A stretch of 64,000 nucleotides of DNA. It comes from Craspedostauros australis. Its lineage: Eukaryota > Bacillariophyta > Bacillariophyceae > Mastogloiales > Achnanthaceae. The notes beneath the pieces were generated by a model, which saw only the letters and a list, made by a program, of their open reading frames with translations, was not told where the DNA came from and made no database searches. Position numbers and translations under genes: made by a program. Shown piece by piece: positions 56,089-64,000 of the stretch; within the stretch, counting starts at the first letter, position 1, and each line of letters starts with the position of its first letter. Where the stretch lies: contig JAMXDE010000015.1 of NCBI GenBank assembly GCA_026770025.1, positions 558,001-622,000 on the forward strand. Reading direction: 5' to 3'.

Positions 56089-57258
56089 CTACGACACTAC
56101 GACCTTCGTTTTGGGACTCTCTGACGATCGCGCCGTGACATCTCCCGGATACTCCGCCGTATCGCTGTCGTACGTGCGCTGCTCGACTTCCAGTCCGAAT
56201 CCCACAAAGCTATGTGACAGTGCTTTGGATTTCAGCTGAAACGAGTTGAACACGGACAACGTGATCCCAGGCTGCTCCCAACATCTCAGTATCAAGCTCG
56301 TATCCACCTTGCCATCACCATTGAAGACGCCCTTCACTGCTACGGCACGATTGAGCTGCCAGGCAGCACCCAGTTGAAGCCGCTGATCCTTCTCCAGCTG
56401 GACAGACCACGAAACTGTCTGCCGCACCTTTAGTGCGCGTTCGTCGATGATATCGAAGACGACACCATCAAACGTCGCGGTCTGATGCAGATTCAGTGCC
56501 CAATCCGTCTGAGCATCACGTTGTTTGGCGAGGACGGTGACCCACAGCGGCGACGTGCCGTTGTCATTGATATCCAACGAGAGCATGGCGTCGATGTCGG
56601 GCAGCATTGCTTTATCGGAAAAGGCACCAGGCTCCGTCAACGGCACCGTGGCTTCCACCGCCAGCAGCGATTTCTTCAGTTCTGCGGCACCGTACAGACC
56701 GAGCGTCTCGCCTGACAAGCCGTTGCGCTTCGAGAGGTCCAGATCGACCCAGCTCCCAAACTGAAGAGCAAACGAATCTTGGGAGGAAGCGTTGAACCGA
56801 CTGCCGATCCACCCGCGTCCATCTGCTCCCATCTGCGAATGCAACCACGCCCTGTGCGGAATCACGTTGCACGATGCCTGGATCGATGGCTGCGTGTGCT
56901 TGGTGGAAGACTCGTCTTGCAGTGCCGTGGCCTTGAAGGTCACCGCGTTGCCTTGCCAGGCATGATTGAGCTCCACGACGCCAGATGATGCTGCCACGAC
57001 GTTGGTGTGCGGAGACGCTTGCACGCACAGCGCCACGCCCGGCTTGATGTGGTTCTGGAAAAATTGACGGCCTCTGTGCAATTCCCAGAGATACTGCACG
57101 AGGGACGGTGTCGGGCATGCCTCGAGGCTGGCCCTGCCCGCGGTCGTCAGCACGCTCGAACTAGCCGAGATGAAAGATGGCGGAACCAGCACCCCCCGCT
57201 CCCATTCTAATCGGCGTTGGCGTGCTGCCTCGGATTCCTTGCCGCTGATGTTTCCCAT
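56089..57258 (-). CDS. Beta-rich protein with N-myristoylation-type N-terminus, function unknown
   Basis: Intronless CDS of 389 aa. The start MGNISGKESEAARQRRLEWE fits the N-myristoyltransferase consensus (Gly2, Ser at position 5, nearby Lys), suggesting lipid anchoring on the cytosolic face of a membrane. Beyond residue 70 the protein is mostly alternating hydrophobic/polar strands separated by turns (for example GVALCVQASPHTNVVAASSG, TLGLYGAAELKKSLLAVEAT, WVTVLAKQRDAQTDWALNLH, DTSLILRCWEQPGITLSVFN). The C-terminal part FNSFQLKSKALSHSFVGFGLEVEQR looks like the end of a mitochondrial or plastid outer-membrane beta-barrel. A porin/Tom40-like barrel is a possibility, but I cannot match a named family. 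No signal peptide or helical TM segment is present. Confidence 0.65.
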   Translation of the reverse strand: MGNISGKESEAARQRRLEWERGVLVPPSFISASSSVLTTAGRASLEACPTPSLVQYLWELHRGRQFFQNHIKPGVALCVQASPHTNVVAASSGVVELNHAWQGNAVTFKATALQDESSTKHTQPSIQASCNVIPHRAWLHSQMGADGRGWIGSRFNASSQDSFALQFGSWVDLDLSKRNGLSGETLGLYGAAELKKSLLAVEATVPLTEPGAFSDKAMLPDIDAMLSLDINDNGTSPLWVTVLAKQRDAQTDWALNLHQTATFDGVVFDIIDERALKVRQTVSWSVQLEKDQRLQLGAAWQLNRAVAVKGVFNGDGKVDTSLILRCWEQPGITLSVFNSFQLKSKALSHSFVGFGLEVEQRTYDSDTAEYPGDVTARSSESPKTKVVVS

Positions 57259-57994
57259 GGCGCTTTTGAGTTACAGTACGATGTATAGAGTGGTGGCTGT
57301 TGGTGAAATATGGAGAGTATGATACAATAGTCGATTATGTTGCAGTATTACTCTTGATCATGTGGATGAGAAACAGTTGAAACGTTGGCCTTTTCGTCAT
57401 TTGGGCATGAGTGTTGTTGGTTAGTTGATGTGTTGATGCGTTGATGTGATGTTTGTGAGGTGTGCGGGTTTGGATCGGTTCTGCCATTTTCGGATTTTCT
57501 TGAATCATTGTTTGAATTGTCATCTAGTCGATGTGGTCGGAGACATTTGTCAGACATCTTGTACTCCAACGAGTCGACGATGTACTTTCGCCGACTTTTT
57601 ATATTGTATTAAACCTTGAATAAAACGTATATAAATCCCCGCGATAAGTAACTCGCGTCTTCCATGTCGCAGAAAGAGTCCTTGAGCGACGCGGCGCGAG
57701 AGCCGGGGATTGCTCGCCATCTCATCGGATGTCACATCAAAAATGAGCCCACACCAGATCGCAACACATCGCGATCGCCGTCGGCACCGGCAGACCACCT
57801 GCGCACACGCACAACTCAACCCCATTCGCCAACTTGTGCAGGCTTGTCACTTTCGGCATTTCACCATCATCCTCGCCATCGACGCCATCATCAAACATCA
57901 AGCATCAAGCATCAAACATCAAACATCAACACAAGCTCCGCGGGACATTGCGTTCATTCATCTGCAAATACAACCACCTCCCCAAAAGCTCACC
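57259..57994. other. Intergenic region
   Basis: Divergent promoter region. A series of CATCAAACATCAAGCATCAA-type 9-10 bp repeats at about 57888-57930 lies in the 5' UTR of the next gene. GTTGATG words occur near 57425-57445. Confidence 0.6.
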
Positions 57995-60900
57995 ATGAAG
58001 GCATGGAAGTTCAGACGGCAGCAGCTACAGCGCCGTCGTTCTGGAAAAGACACGAAAGAACTGGAGACGAATGTTGCCGGCAACAAGAAGATCATCTCAA
58101 AGCGGAAGCAGCAGCAGCAGCAGCAGCAGCAGCAAACGTACTACAGCAACGGAGATAGCGTCGACAGCGGAGAGGCCCGTTCTGATTCCGGTCGGACGAG
58201 GCGAGAGAATGATGTTGCTGGTGACAACCAGCGACGTGCACCCAACGACGATCCACTGCACTCACCTTATGGAATGAATGGGCGATCTCAGCACGCCATC
58301 AATGCTTCCAATTCACCAGTGCGCCACAGGCTGCAGCACTTCCCAACTCCGAACAATCAATCTCCTTATGCTGGCGCTCCCCACCACCCGCACGACAATG
58401 GCTGGTACGGTTACGCGCCTGGTCCAGCGTACGGGTATGAACATAGCCAGGATTATGTGGATGGGCGCTCGACACCACGCAACAAGCGATCTCCCCGAAC
58501 GCAGCACTACGATCGAGCATATCACTCCGGCCACGGTACCACCAATCCTTCAACAGGGTACGAGCACAATGGCCACCGCTATCATGAGTACAATCATCCA
58601 CGCCACCAACAGTATCAGCATCCGCAACAACAACAATCGCAGAGCGGGGGTGGTATTTTCTACGATACGGCCGATGTGGGTCCATACGGCGGTCCCTCCA
58701 CGACGTACGGCAACCATGCACCGTCATATCCACACACTGGACACGTCCAAGATCGGGTGCAGCAACTGCAACGACATGCGTCTCCAATACCATCGCGCGA
58801 TCCAAGGATGGTGATGGAGGCAGGCGGGTATGGGTACGCATCCTTTGAGTACCATCAGCCTCAACATACTGGTGCGTATGGTGACAGAACGCTTGGCCAA
58901 CCTTCGTATTACATGCAGCAAGGACTGCGGCACAGCAACCATTACACATTTCAACAACAACAACAACAACGTGGCGGTGGTGGTGGTGGTGGTGCTCCTC
59001 CTCCCAGCATGAACTACCAGGATGACAATGGCGATGAAGATGTCAGCAATAGCAACAGCGCCAGTCACAGTGCCAGCGCCGGTGCGAGCGTCAGTGTGAG
59101 CGGTAACGGCAGTGCCAGTGGCAACACCAGCTCACAACTTTCCGTCATTTATGACGAACGCGAAGATTCCTGGACCCGCGACGATCATCCCAGCAGCAGA
59201 TCATCCTCGAAGGTATCCCACAGGGAGTGGGTTGATGGCAAAGCGGATGGTTCATCCGCCGCCTCGTCAACAGCATCCTCTCTGCAACGCAGGCAACGGC
59301 GCTACATGAGTCAATTCACACATCCATCAACAACAAACAACGGCGAACGCCTGGAAATGGGCGTGACGCGCATGGGAACCATGTCGTCCACCCCCACAGC
59401 AGTCAAGTCGGCTTCGGTGAAATCGTCATCATCCACGAAGGGCGGTGGCGAGAATAGCACGTCGCAGGAAAGCAGCGTGAATGGAAAGACGAGCAAAAGC
59501 GCCAAGAGCAAGGGCGGCAGCGTGGGGAGCAAGACTGGGAAAACCAGTGTGACCAATTCCTTATCCGAACATCCTCACACTCGCGTGAGCGATGACGCCT
59601 ACTGTCTTTCGATTGCATCCGGGAAAACGACGCTATCTTCTCGATCATCACCCTTCAAGAAACATCGCAATCCATCCTCAATAACAGCCTCCGGCTCCAT
59701 GGCGTCGTCGTTGTCATCCAACTCTGGCACGAAGAGTTCCGTCAAATCGTCCCCCTCCAACCAACACCATCAGGCCTCTTCCGGCTCCAGCACCGTAAAT
59801 GGTGGCAGCAAGAAGAGCACGAAGTCCGCAAAATCTCGAAACTCAGCGAACAGGTTCGTGCGGGATGGCGAAAACGCATCGCAAGCATCCAGGGGATCTT
59901 CTTCTTCTTCGACGTCGCAGTCCAGAGCTTCCAAGTTCGGCCTGAACTTCCGCCGCATGGCCAGGCTTCCAGAAAACCGAGAGATGATGGAGGAGGAGGA
60001 GGAGGAGGAGGAGGAAAGCGTTGGTACGGAATCGCTCGGCAAGTACAAGCAAGCAACAACAGCGCCGGAACAGGCCGCGGAAGACCTGGTGCGTTCGCTG
60101 GAGGCCATGGGGTACGGTAGGGACAAGAACGGGGAACTTGACCTGCAAAATAGCGTATCCGATGCGCTGAGCATATCAGAACGATACAAAAGGGACGGGG
60201 AGGACGCATCTGAGGGACACCGCAGCAGCTCCTCGCGATCGAGCAAGCGCAGGAATGGACTCAATGCAACATCATTCTCGTCGCAGCAGTCGTCGAAGCC
60301 TGGCACCGGCAGCATACGATCAACAGCACGGCGGATACAACGATACGGTGTGCCCACGCTACATGAAGCCATCGTGACGGAGGAGGTCGACGGAGATGAG
60401 GGGGCTGAGCTGCGGCTGATCGAACCTAGCACGATGGATGGTGGTGTCATCCCGAATCAAAACGCGCGTCGCCAAATCAGTATCAACAACGGCAATAATA
60501 TGAGGGCTGCCGTTGCAGGGAATGGTCATGGGAACATCATCACCGGCCTTGAACAGATGGCATTGCATGCCGCTGATGGTGCTTCGTCAAAGGAAAACAC
60601 CTACTTCGACGAATCCACAATCTCCACCAAACTCACGGCCGAGATTAACCGCAAGAACCTGGATTGGAAGCGACAGGAGCGGTTGTACCAAGAGGAAGGA
60701 TCGTTGCACGTTGATACCACCAACCTGATCCTGCAGAACATTCAGGAGCAGCTGCATTCACCTGGCGCAGCATCGCCCACCACAATGTCAACGCAACGGA
60801 TGGCGAACGGTGCGAGACGGAACCAATTCGACGCCAACGGGAACCTCGCGAACGAAGCGAGTTATATGTTAAATGCACAACAGCACCAGCGATTGCGACA

Positions 60901-61513
60901 ACCACCGAAAGCGGTGCCTGCATCAACCAGCTTGGTTGGGAATGCGATGAACCGCCTCTTTGGTGTCATCGAATCACCGCCATCCGAAACAGGAAAGAGC
61001 GCCAACAGCATCCTTGAGCAGCAGCAGCAGCAGCAGCAGCAGGTGATGACAACCGCCCCAGCACAATCATCAGAAGTGGGAATGCCGATTGCATCTGAAG
61101 CATCCCCAAACGGAGGCGTCGTGATCGCTTCTCCTCCGAACAACAACAACATCACAACTACGACCACGACAACAATCAGCCCCTCGCCTTCCGCCGGTTT
61201 GGGCGGAACACCAGGCAGCAACGCCAACATGACACCCAACGGTGCCAACAGCAACAACGAGAAGAGGGTGGACTTCGGCGGTGAGATCCCCCCAAGTGCC
61301 ATCTACGGCAACGACATGAAGTCCATCATCTCCGACATCTCCTTGTCGATCCCACCCACGACCATGATGTCGACGGAACCCATGCCAGGAATCATCACAG
61401 AAAACGGATGCTCGAGATGGATGGATCAAGTGCTGTTGTCATGTCGTTTGGCATTCCAACCGACACAGGCAGCAGTGGCGGCATCATCGTCGTCTCTGCC
61501 ACAAAAGTTGTAA
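57995..61513 (+). CDS. Large intrinsically disordered Gln/Ser/His-rich protein, function unknown
   Basis: Uninterrupted frame of 1172 aa from the ATG at 57995, chosen because it is the first in-frame ATG after a repeat-rich 5' UTR. The order is: a basic N-terminus (MKAWKFRRQQLQRRRSGKD), a polyQ tract, a Tyr/His/Gly-rich segment (about 90-330, GYEHNGHRYHEY), a Gly run after polyQ (about 330), Ser/Lys-rich linkers (SKSAKSKGGSVGSKTGK), an acidic Glu run (EEEEEEEEESVGTES, about 670), then more ordered islands: AAEDLVRSLEAMGYGRDKNG, TYFDESTISTKLTAEINRKN, DWKRQERLYQEEGSLHV and DMKSIISDISLSIPPTTMM near the end. No catalytic domain is seen. It resembles the minus-strand disordered protein near 40 kb in style but not in sequence. 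Confidence 0.65.
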   Translation: MKAWKFRRQQLQRRRSGKDTKELETNVAGNKKIISKRKQQQQQQQQQTYYSNGDSVDSGEARSDSGRTRRENDVAGDNQRRAPNDDPLHSPYGMNGRSQHAINASNSPVRHRLQHFPTPNNQSPYAGAPHHPHDNGWYGYAPGPAYGYEHSQDYVDGRSTPRNKRSPRTQHYDRAYHSGHGTTNPSTGYEHNGHRYHEYNHPRHQQYQHPQQQQSQSGGGIFYDTADVGPYGGPSTTYGNHAPSYPHTGHVQDRVQQLQRHASPIPSRDPRMVMEAGGYGYASFEYHQPQHTGAYGDRTLGQPSYYMQQGLRHSNHYTFQQQQQQRGGGGGGGAPPPSMNYQDDNGDEDVSNSNSASHSASAGASVSVSGNGSASGNTSSQLSVIYDEREDSWTRDDHPSSRSSSKVSHREWVDGKADGSSAASSTASSLQRRQRRYMSQFTHPSTTNNGERLEMGVTRMGTMSSTPTAVKSASVKSSSSTKGGGENSTSQESSVNGKTSKSAKSKGGSVGSKTGKTSVTNSLSEHPHTRVSDDAYCLSIASGKTTLSSRSSPFKKHRNPSSITASGSMASSLSSNSGTKSSVKSSPSNQHHQASSGSSTVNGGSKKSTKSAKSRNSANRFVRDGENASQASRGSSSSSTSQSRASKFGLNFRRMARLPENREMMEEEEEEEEESVGTESLGKYKQATTAPEQAAEDLVRSLEAMGYGRDKNGELDLQNSVSDALSISERYKRDGEDASEGHRSSSSRSSKRRNGLNATSFSSQQSSKPGTGSIRSTARRIQRYGVPTLHEAIVTEEVDGDEGAELRLIEPSTMDGGVIPNQNARRQISINNGNNMRAAVAGNGHGNIITGLEQMALHAADGASSKENTYFDESTISTKLTAEINRKNLDWKRQERLYQEEGSLHVDTTNLILQNIQEQLHSPGAASPTTMSTQRMANGARRNQFDANGNLANEASYMLNAQQHQRLRQPPKAVPASTSLVGNAMNRLFGVIESPPSETGKSANSILEQQQQQQQQVMTTAPAQSSEVGMPIASEASPNGGVVIASPPNNNNITTTTTTTISPSPSAGLGGTPGSNANMTPNGANSNNEKRVDFGGEIPPSAIYGNDMKSIISDISLSIPPTTMMSTEPMPGIITENGCSRWMDQVLLSCRLAFQPTQAAVAASSSSLPQKL

Positions 61514-61881
61514 TTGAAGAACATACTATGCAATTTGGTAGTAGTACGTGATGTGAAGTACATTGGTACAGTGCACAGTGTTGTGTTGTTCGTTGGCATT
61601 TGTATGAGTACGTTCTGTTTCTCAGTTAGTATAATGCAATCTGACAGCAAGCGTCAAGTCCAAGACTTCGGTTGTGTGACAATGTCCTTGGACGATGCCA
61701 AGATGAAGAGAAGAGCAGCGTTCCATTCCATGGTATCTCTCCATGGCCAAACTCACTCTCCGAGCCATGCAAGGCAAACAATTCAGACTCTGGCAGCAAC
61801 TTATCCATGAGACAGCAATGTGATGATCTCAGAACGCCGACGATTAATCTCTCAATACTATTGTACGGACAGACCACCTTC
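61514..61881. other. Convergent intergenic region
   Basis: Between two convergent stop codons; nothing recognised. Confidence 0.5.
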
Positions 61882-63930
61882 CTACTTGTTCTTATCGCCG
61901 TCAATCTCGTCGCCGATGACACCGCCGTTGACGCCACCGTTGACGCCACCGTTCATGTCACCGTTGGCACTACCATTGGCACTACCATTGGCACTACCAT
62001 TGGCACTACCGTTGACGTTGCTCCCATTCGAATTGCCATGACCCTTCGCGGACGGCATTTGAAAGTACCAATCGTTATCTCCATTCGAGGAGAATGATTT
62101 GATCAAGTCTTCATTTTCTGCCGCAGCAGCCTGCTTGGCTGCCTCTGCTTCTTTCCGCCTCCTCTCCTTCGTACTTTGCCGTTTGTCTTCGATGATGAGT
62201 GAATTCTTCCGAAATGTTCCAGCGAAGACGTTCGTGCCGTACAGCTTTTCAGGACGCATCGCAACGCCATTGACTTTGGACATGGCGGCTTCGACTTGAT
62301 ATCCAATCGCCTTCTTCACGCTCTTGAGCTCGTCGACGAACCGAGAGGCGCCCATGCACAAGGCACCAGCGTTGGTGCCCGCCATGCGGATCATGGTATC
62401 ATCCGTCGCGACGATGAAGCTGCCCGTCAAGGCACCTGCGGTGACATTCTTCGCAGACGCGCAGCGGGCTTCGATGTACGAATCGGCTTCGACGGAAACT
62501 CCGGTGTAAACGACGCGAATACCATGCTTGGTCACGTCCTTGGAGGCCTGTCGATCGCCTGCCGTGATGGTGGCGGCACCGCGCGGACCCGAGCCCAGAG
62601 GTCCCACCGTGGATCGTCCTGTCCCATCAAAGACGACCTCGATGCGCCATCCTTTGAGGGAGCGCAGATTTTCGAGATCGTCGATCAACAGCTGACGTGC
62701 CCGGCGCAGATCTCCCTTGGTCATGTGCTTCTTCAATCGCGGCCATTTGTGAATGATATTGTAGCCATCCACGATGACGAGAGGCGACGTGGAGTTGCGA
62801 CTGAGGATGACATCCCAATTCGGATCCTGACCTTTGCGTCTTCGCTCTTCGGCCTTGAGCTCAATTTCCTCCTCATCCCACGTGCGACGGTACTTTGTGC
62901 GCACGACCTTCTTCTGGCGAAAGCTCGCGCCGGAGTGCTTGGCAGCCTCCTTGTTCATTTGCGCGTACTGTATTTGACGTCGAATAGGGACGTTGATTTG
63001 GTTGGAAACGCGCAGCGGGGCATGCGCTGGCTGGGCTGGAGGCGCTGGTGCCGGCGCTGCGGCTGATTTCTTTTTGCGTTTCTTCTTGCCGTCACCTTTG
63101 CCCATCATGACGAGCCAGGAGGATCTGGTTGGCGAGGCTGCGTGCACACTTGCGCCGTAATGATCGTCATTGCCATGCCACATCGTACAGTCCGCATTCA
63201 TCACGCAACCTTCGATCGCCCTTGCTGATGGGATGAATGAAGACGAAGCGGACGAGAATGATATTGACGAAGCCACTGTAGCGCTCGCCGTCGCCAGCGT
63301 CGTTGCGAATGAAAAGTCGTGTCTTTGTTGTCCGCCGTGCCAACCCCCATAGTCTGCATTGTTGTGTCGATTGTGGTTGTACCTGTAATTGTAGTTGTAA
63401 CAACACTGCGCACTGTTTTGCTGCATTCCTAGCATGGGTGCTTGCGCTGATTTCCAAGCGCCTTCGAGTATGCCACTTCCAACATTCCCATACATTCGTA
63501 CGGCTTCACAGAGTTGAGGTGCGCAAAGAACGCCCATCCAACATATCTGCCACAGCCAGATCAATCGTGATCTTCCAGTTGATCGCAACGGAATGGGCCT
63601 CATCAGTTCTGTCGTCGCTGTTGCTGCTGTCGCGAACAGTGGTTGTGCCATTGGATGCTGGGCCGTGCTTGGAGCATCCCTTCGGCTCTCCATGTGCTGC
63701 TGCTGTTGCTGCTGCTGTTCTCGTTGCACGCTCAATTGATGTGTTGGTGGCTGTTGCCGTATTCTGCACGGTGGCGATGGAGCCTCGCGTTGCCGTCGCA
63801 TCGTCACACATAGCCGTGCCTCCACCATCGTTCTCTTTCCAATGCCATGCAATTCTTTGCAATGGCTTTCCCTGCGAGGTGCTCGGATGCTTCTCTTCTT
63901 CCCCATGTTCTTTGACGATGAATCTCCCAT
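61882..63930 (-). CDS. NYN-domain (YacP/Rae1-like) putative endoribonuclease
   Basis: Uninterrupted frame of 682 aa from the ATG at 63930. The C-terminal half has a YacP/Rae1-type NYN domain (about residues 382-570): PLVIVDGYNIIHKWPRLKKH (first catalytic Asp and the 'GYN' motif), DLRRARQLLIDDLENL, WRIEVVFDGTG, GIRVVYTGVSVEADSYIE (acidic pair) and SFIVATDDTMIRMAGTNAGA. In Bacillus, Rae1 is a ribosome-associated mRNA endonuclease; plant homologues are plastid-targeted. The N-terminus is long and Gln/Arg-rich, with a hydrophobic stretch near 124-136 (LIWLWQICWMGVLCAP). A signal-type start at internal Met110 (63603) would give an ER/plastid presequence, which suits the family, so the true start is uncertain. 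The C-terminus ends in NGSA and NGGV tetrapeptide repeats. Confidence 0.8.
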   Translation of the reverse strand: MGDSSSKNMGKKRSIRAPRRESHCKELHGIGKRTMVEARLCVTMRRQREAPSPPCRIRQQPPTHQLSVQREQQQQQQQHMESRRDAPSTAQHPMAQPLFATAATATTELMRPIPLRSTGRSRLIWLWQICWMGVLCAPQLCEAVRMYGNVGSGILEGAWKSAQAPMLGMQQNSAQCCYNYNYRYNHNRHNNADYGGWHGGQQRHDFSFATTLATASATVASSISFSSASSSFIPSARAIEGCVMNADCTMWHGNDDHYGASVHAASPTRSSWLVMMGKGDGKKKRKKKSAAAPAPAPPAQPAHAPLRVSNQINVPIRRQIQYAQMNKEAAKHSGASFRQKKVVRTKYRRTWDEEEIELKAEERRRKGQDPNWDVILSRNSTSPLVIVDGYNIIHKWPRLKKHMTKGDLRRARQLLIDDLENLRSLKGWRIEVVFDGTGRSTVGPLGSGPRGAATITAGDRQASKDVTKHGIRVVYTGVSVEADSYIEARCASAKNVTAGALTGSFIVATDDTMIRMAGTNAGALCMGASRFVDELKSVKKAIGYQVEAAMSKVNGVAMRPEKLYGTNVFAGTFRKNSLIIEDKRQSTKERRRKEAEAAKQAAAAENEDLIKSFSSNGDNDWYFQMPSAKGHGNSNGSNVNGSANGSANGSANGSANGDMNGGVNGGVNGGVIGDEIDGDKNK
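61917..62020. repeat. 12-bp tandem repeats encoding NGSA / NGGV
   Basis: Units of the type GTTGACGCCACC and GGCACTACCATT repeat in tandem at the 3' end of the NYN gene and encode the Asn-Gly-rich tail; 12-bp periodicity preserves frame. Confidence 0.9.
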
Positions 63931-64000
63931 TTCCTATCACTCTGTTGTATAGCATGCTTGGGCGATCTTGAAACTGCACCTATGCGCTCTCTCTCTCTCT

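Noticed and set aside
9691..64000. CRISPR arrays, insertion sequences or retrotransposons
   Set aside because: No spaced direct repeats, reverse transcriptase, integrase or transposase motifs were seen; repeats present are micro- and minisatellites.

Overview
This is nuclear DNA of a diatom (stramenopile alga). Coding strands carry spliceosomal introns with GTRNGT donors, genes lie on both strands, and intergenic DNA is rich in microsatellites. The diatom assignment rests on gene content: a heat-shock-factor protein (HSF is the expanded transcription factor family of diatoms), a secreted SET / aminopropyltransferase / degenerate AdoMet-decarboxylase fusion of the type proposed for long-chain-polyamine metabolism in silica formation, a stramenopile-type myosin, a large AAA-ATPase/TPR-like protein, and a small protein family I know only from diatoms. 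Species cannot be read from the sequence.

Layout. 0-12 kb: HSF protein (+, 3 exons), a nitroreductase-like protein with an N-terminal signal (+), a two-exon secreted tandem-domain protein (-), a four-TM Orai-like calcium channel candidate (+, 3 exons) and a TFIIS N-domain protein (-). 12-23 kb: a 1533-residue AAA/TPR-like ATPase and a 1180-residue myosin, both two-exon and on +. 23-27 kb: a diatom-type unknown protein (-), one weak ORF, and long gene-poor DNA. 27-33 kb: the polyamine-type fusion enzyme (+, 1329 aa) converging on a GT61 glycosyltransferase (-). 34-43 kb: a small helical unknown, a PP28/SAP protein, phosphoacetylglucosamine mutase (2 exons) and a 1023-residue disordered protein (-). 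46-50 kb: a secreted 1004-residue protein with a duplicated N-terminal domain followed by collagen-like Gly-Pro-Ser triplets and Lys/Ser clusters. 50-54.7 kb is nearly gene-free apart from one small minus-strand candidate. 54.7-64 kb: mitochondrial GrpE (+), a possibly N-myristoylated beta-rich protein (-), a 1172-residue disordered protein (+) and a YacP/Rae1-type NYN-domain protein (-).

How genes may work together. The fusion enzyme (polyamine transfer and N-methylation inside the secretory system), GT61, phosphoacetylglucosamine mutase (UDP-GlcNAc supply for chitin and glycans) and the Lys/Ser/GPS-rich secreted protein all fit cell wall construction. This is inference from family roles; in eukaryotes neighbourhood alone does not prove a pathway. 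The rest are housekeeping or signalling genes. All exon joins were derived by hand from splice motifs and reading-frame phase, and they agree with domain continuity where a domain spans the junction.
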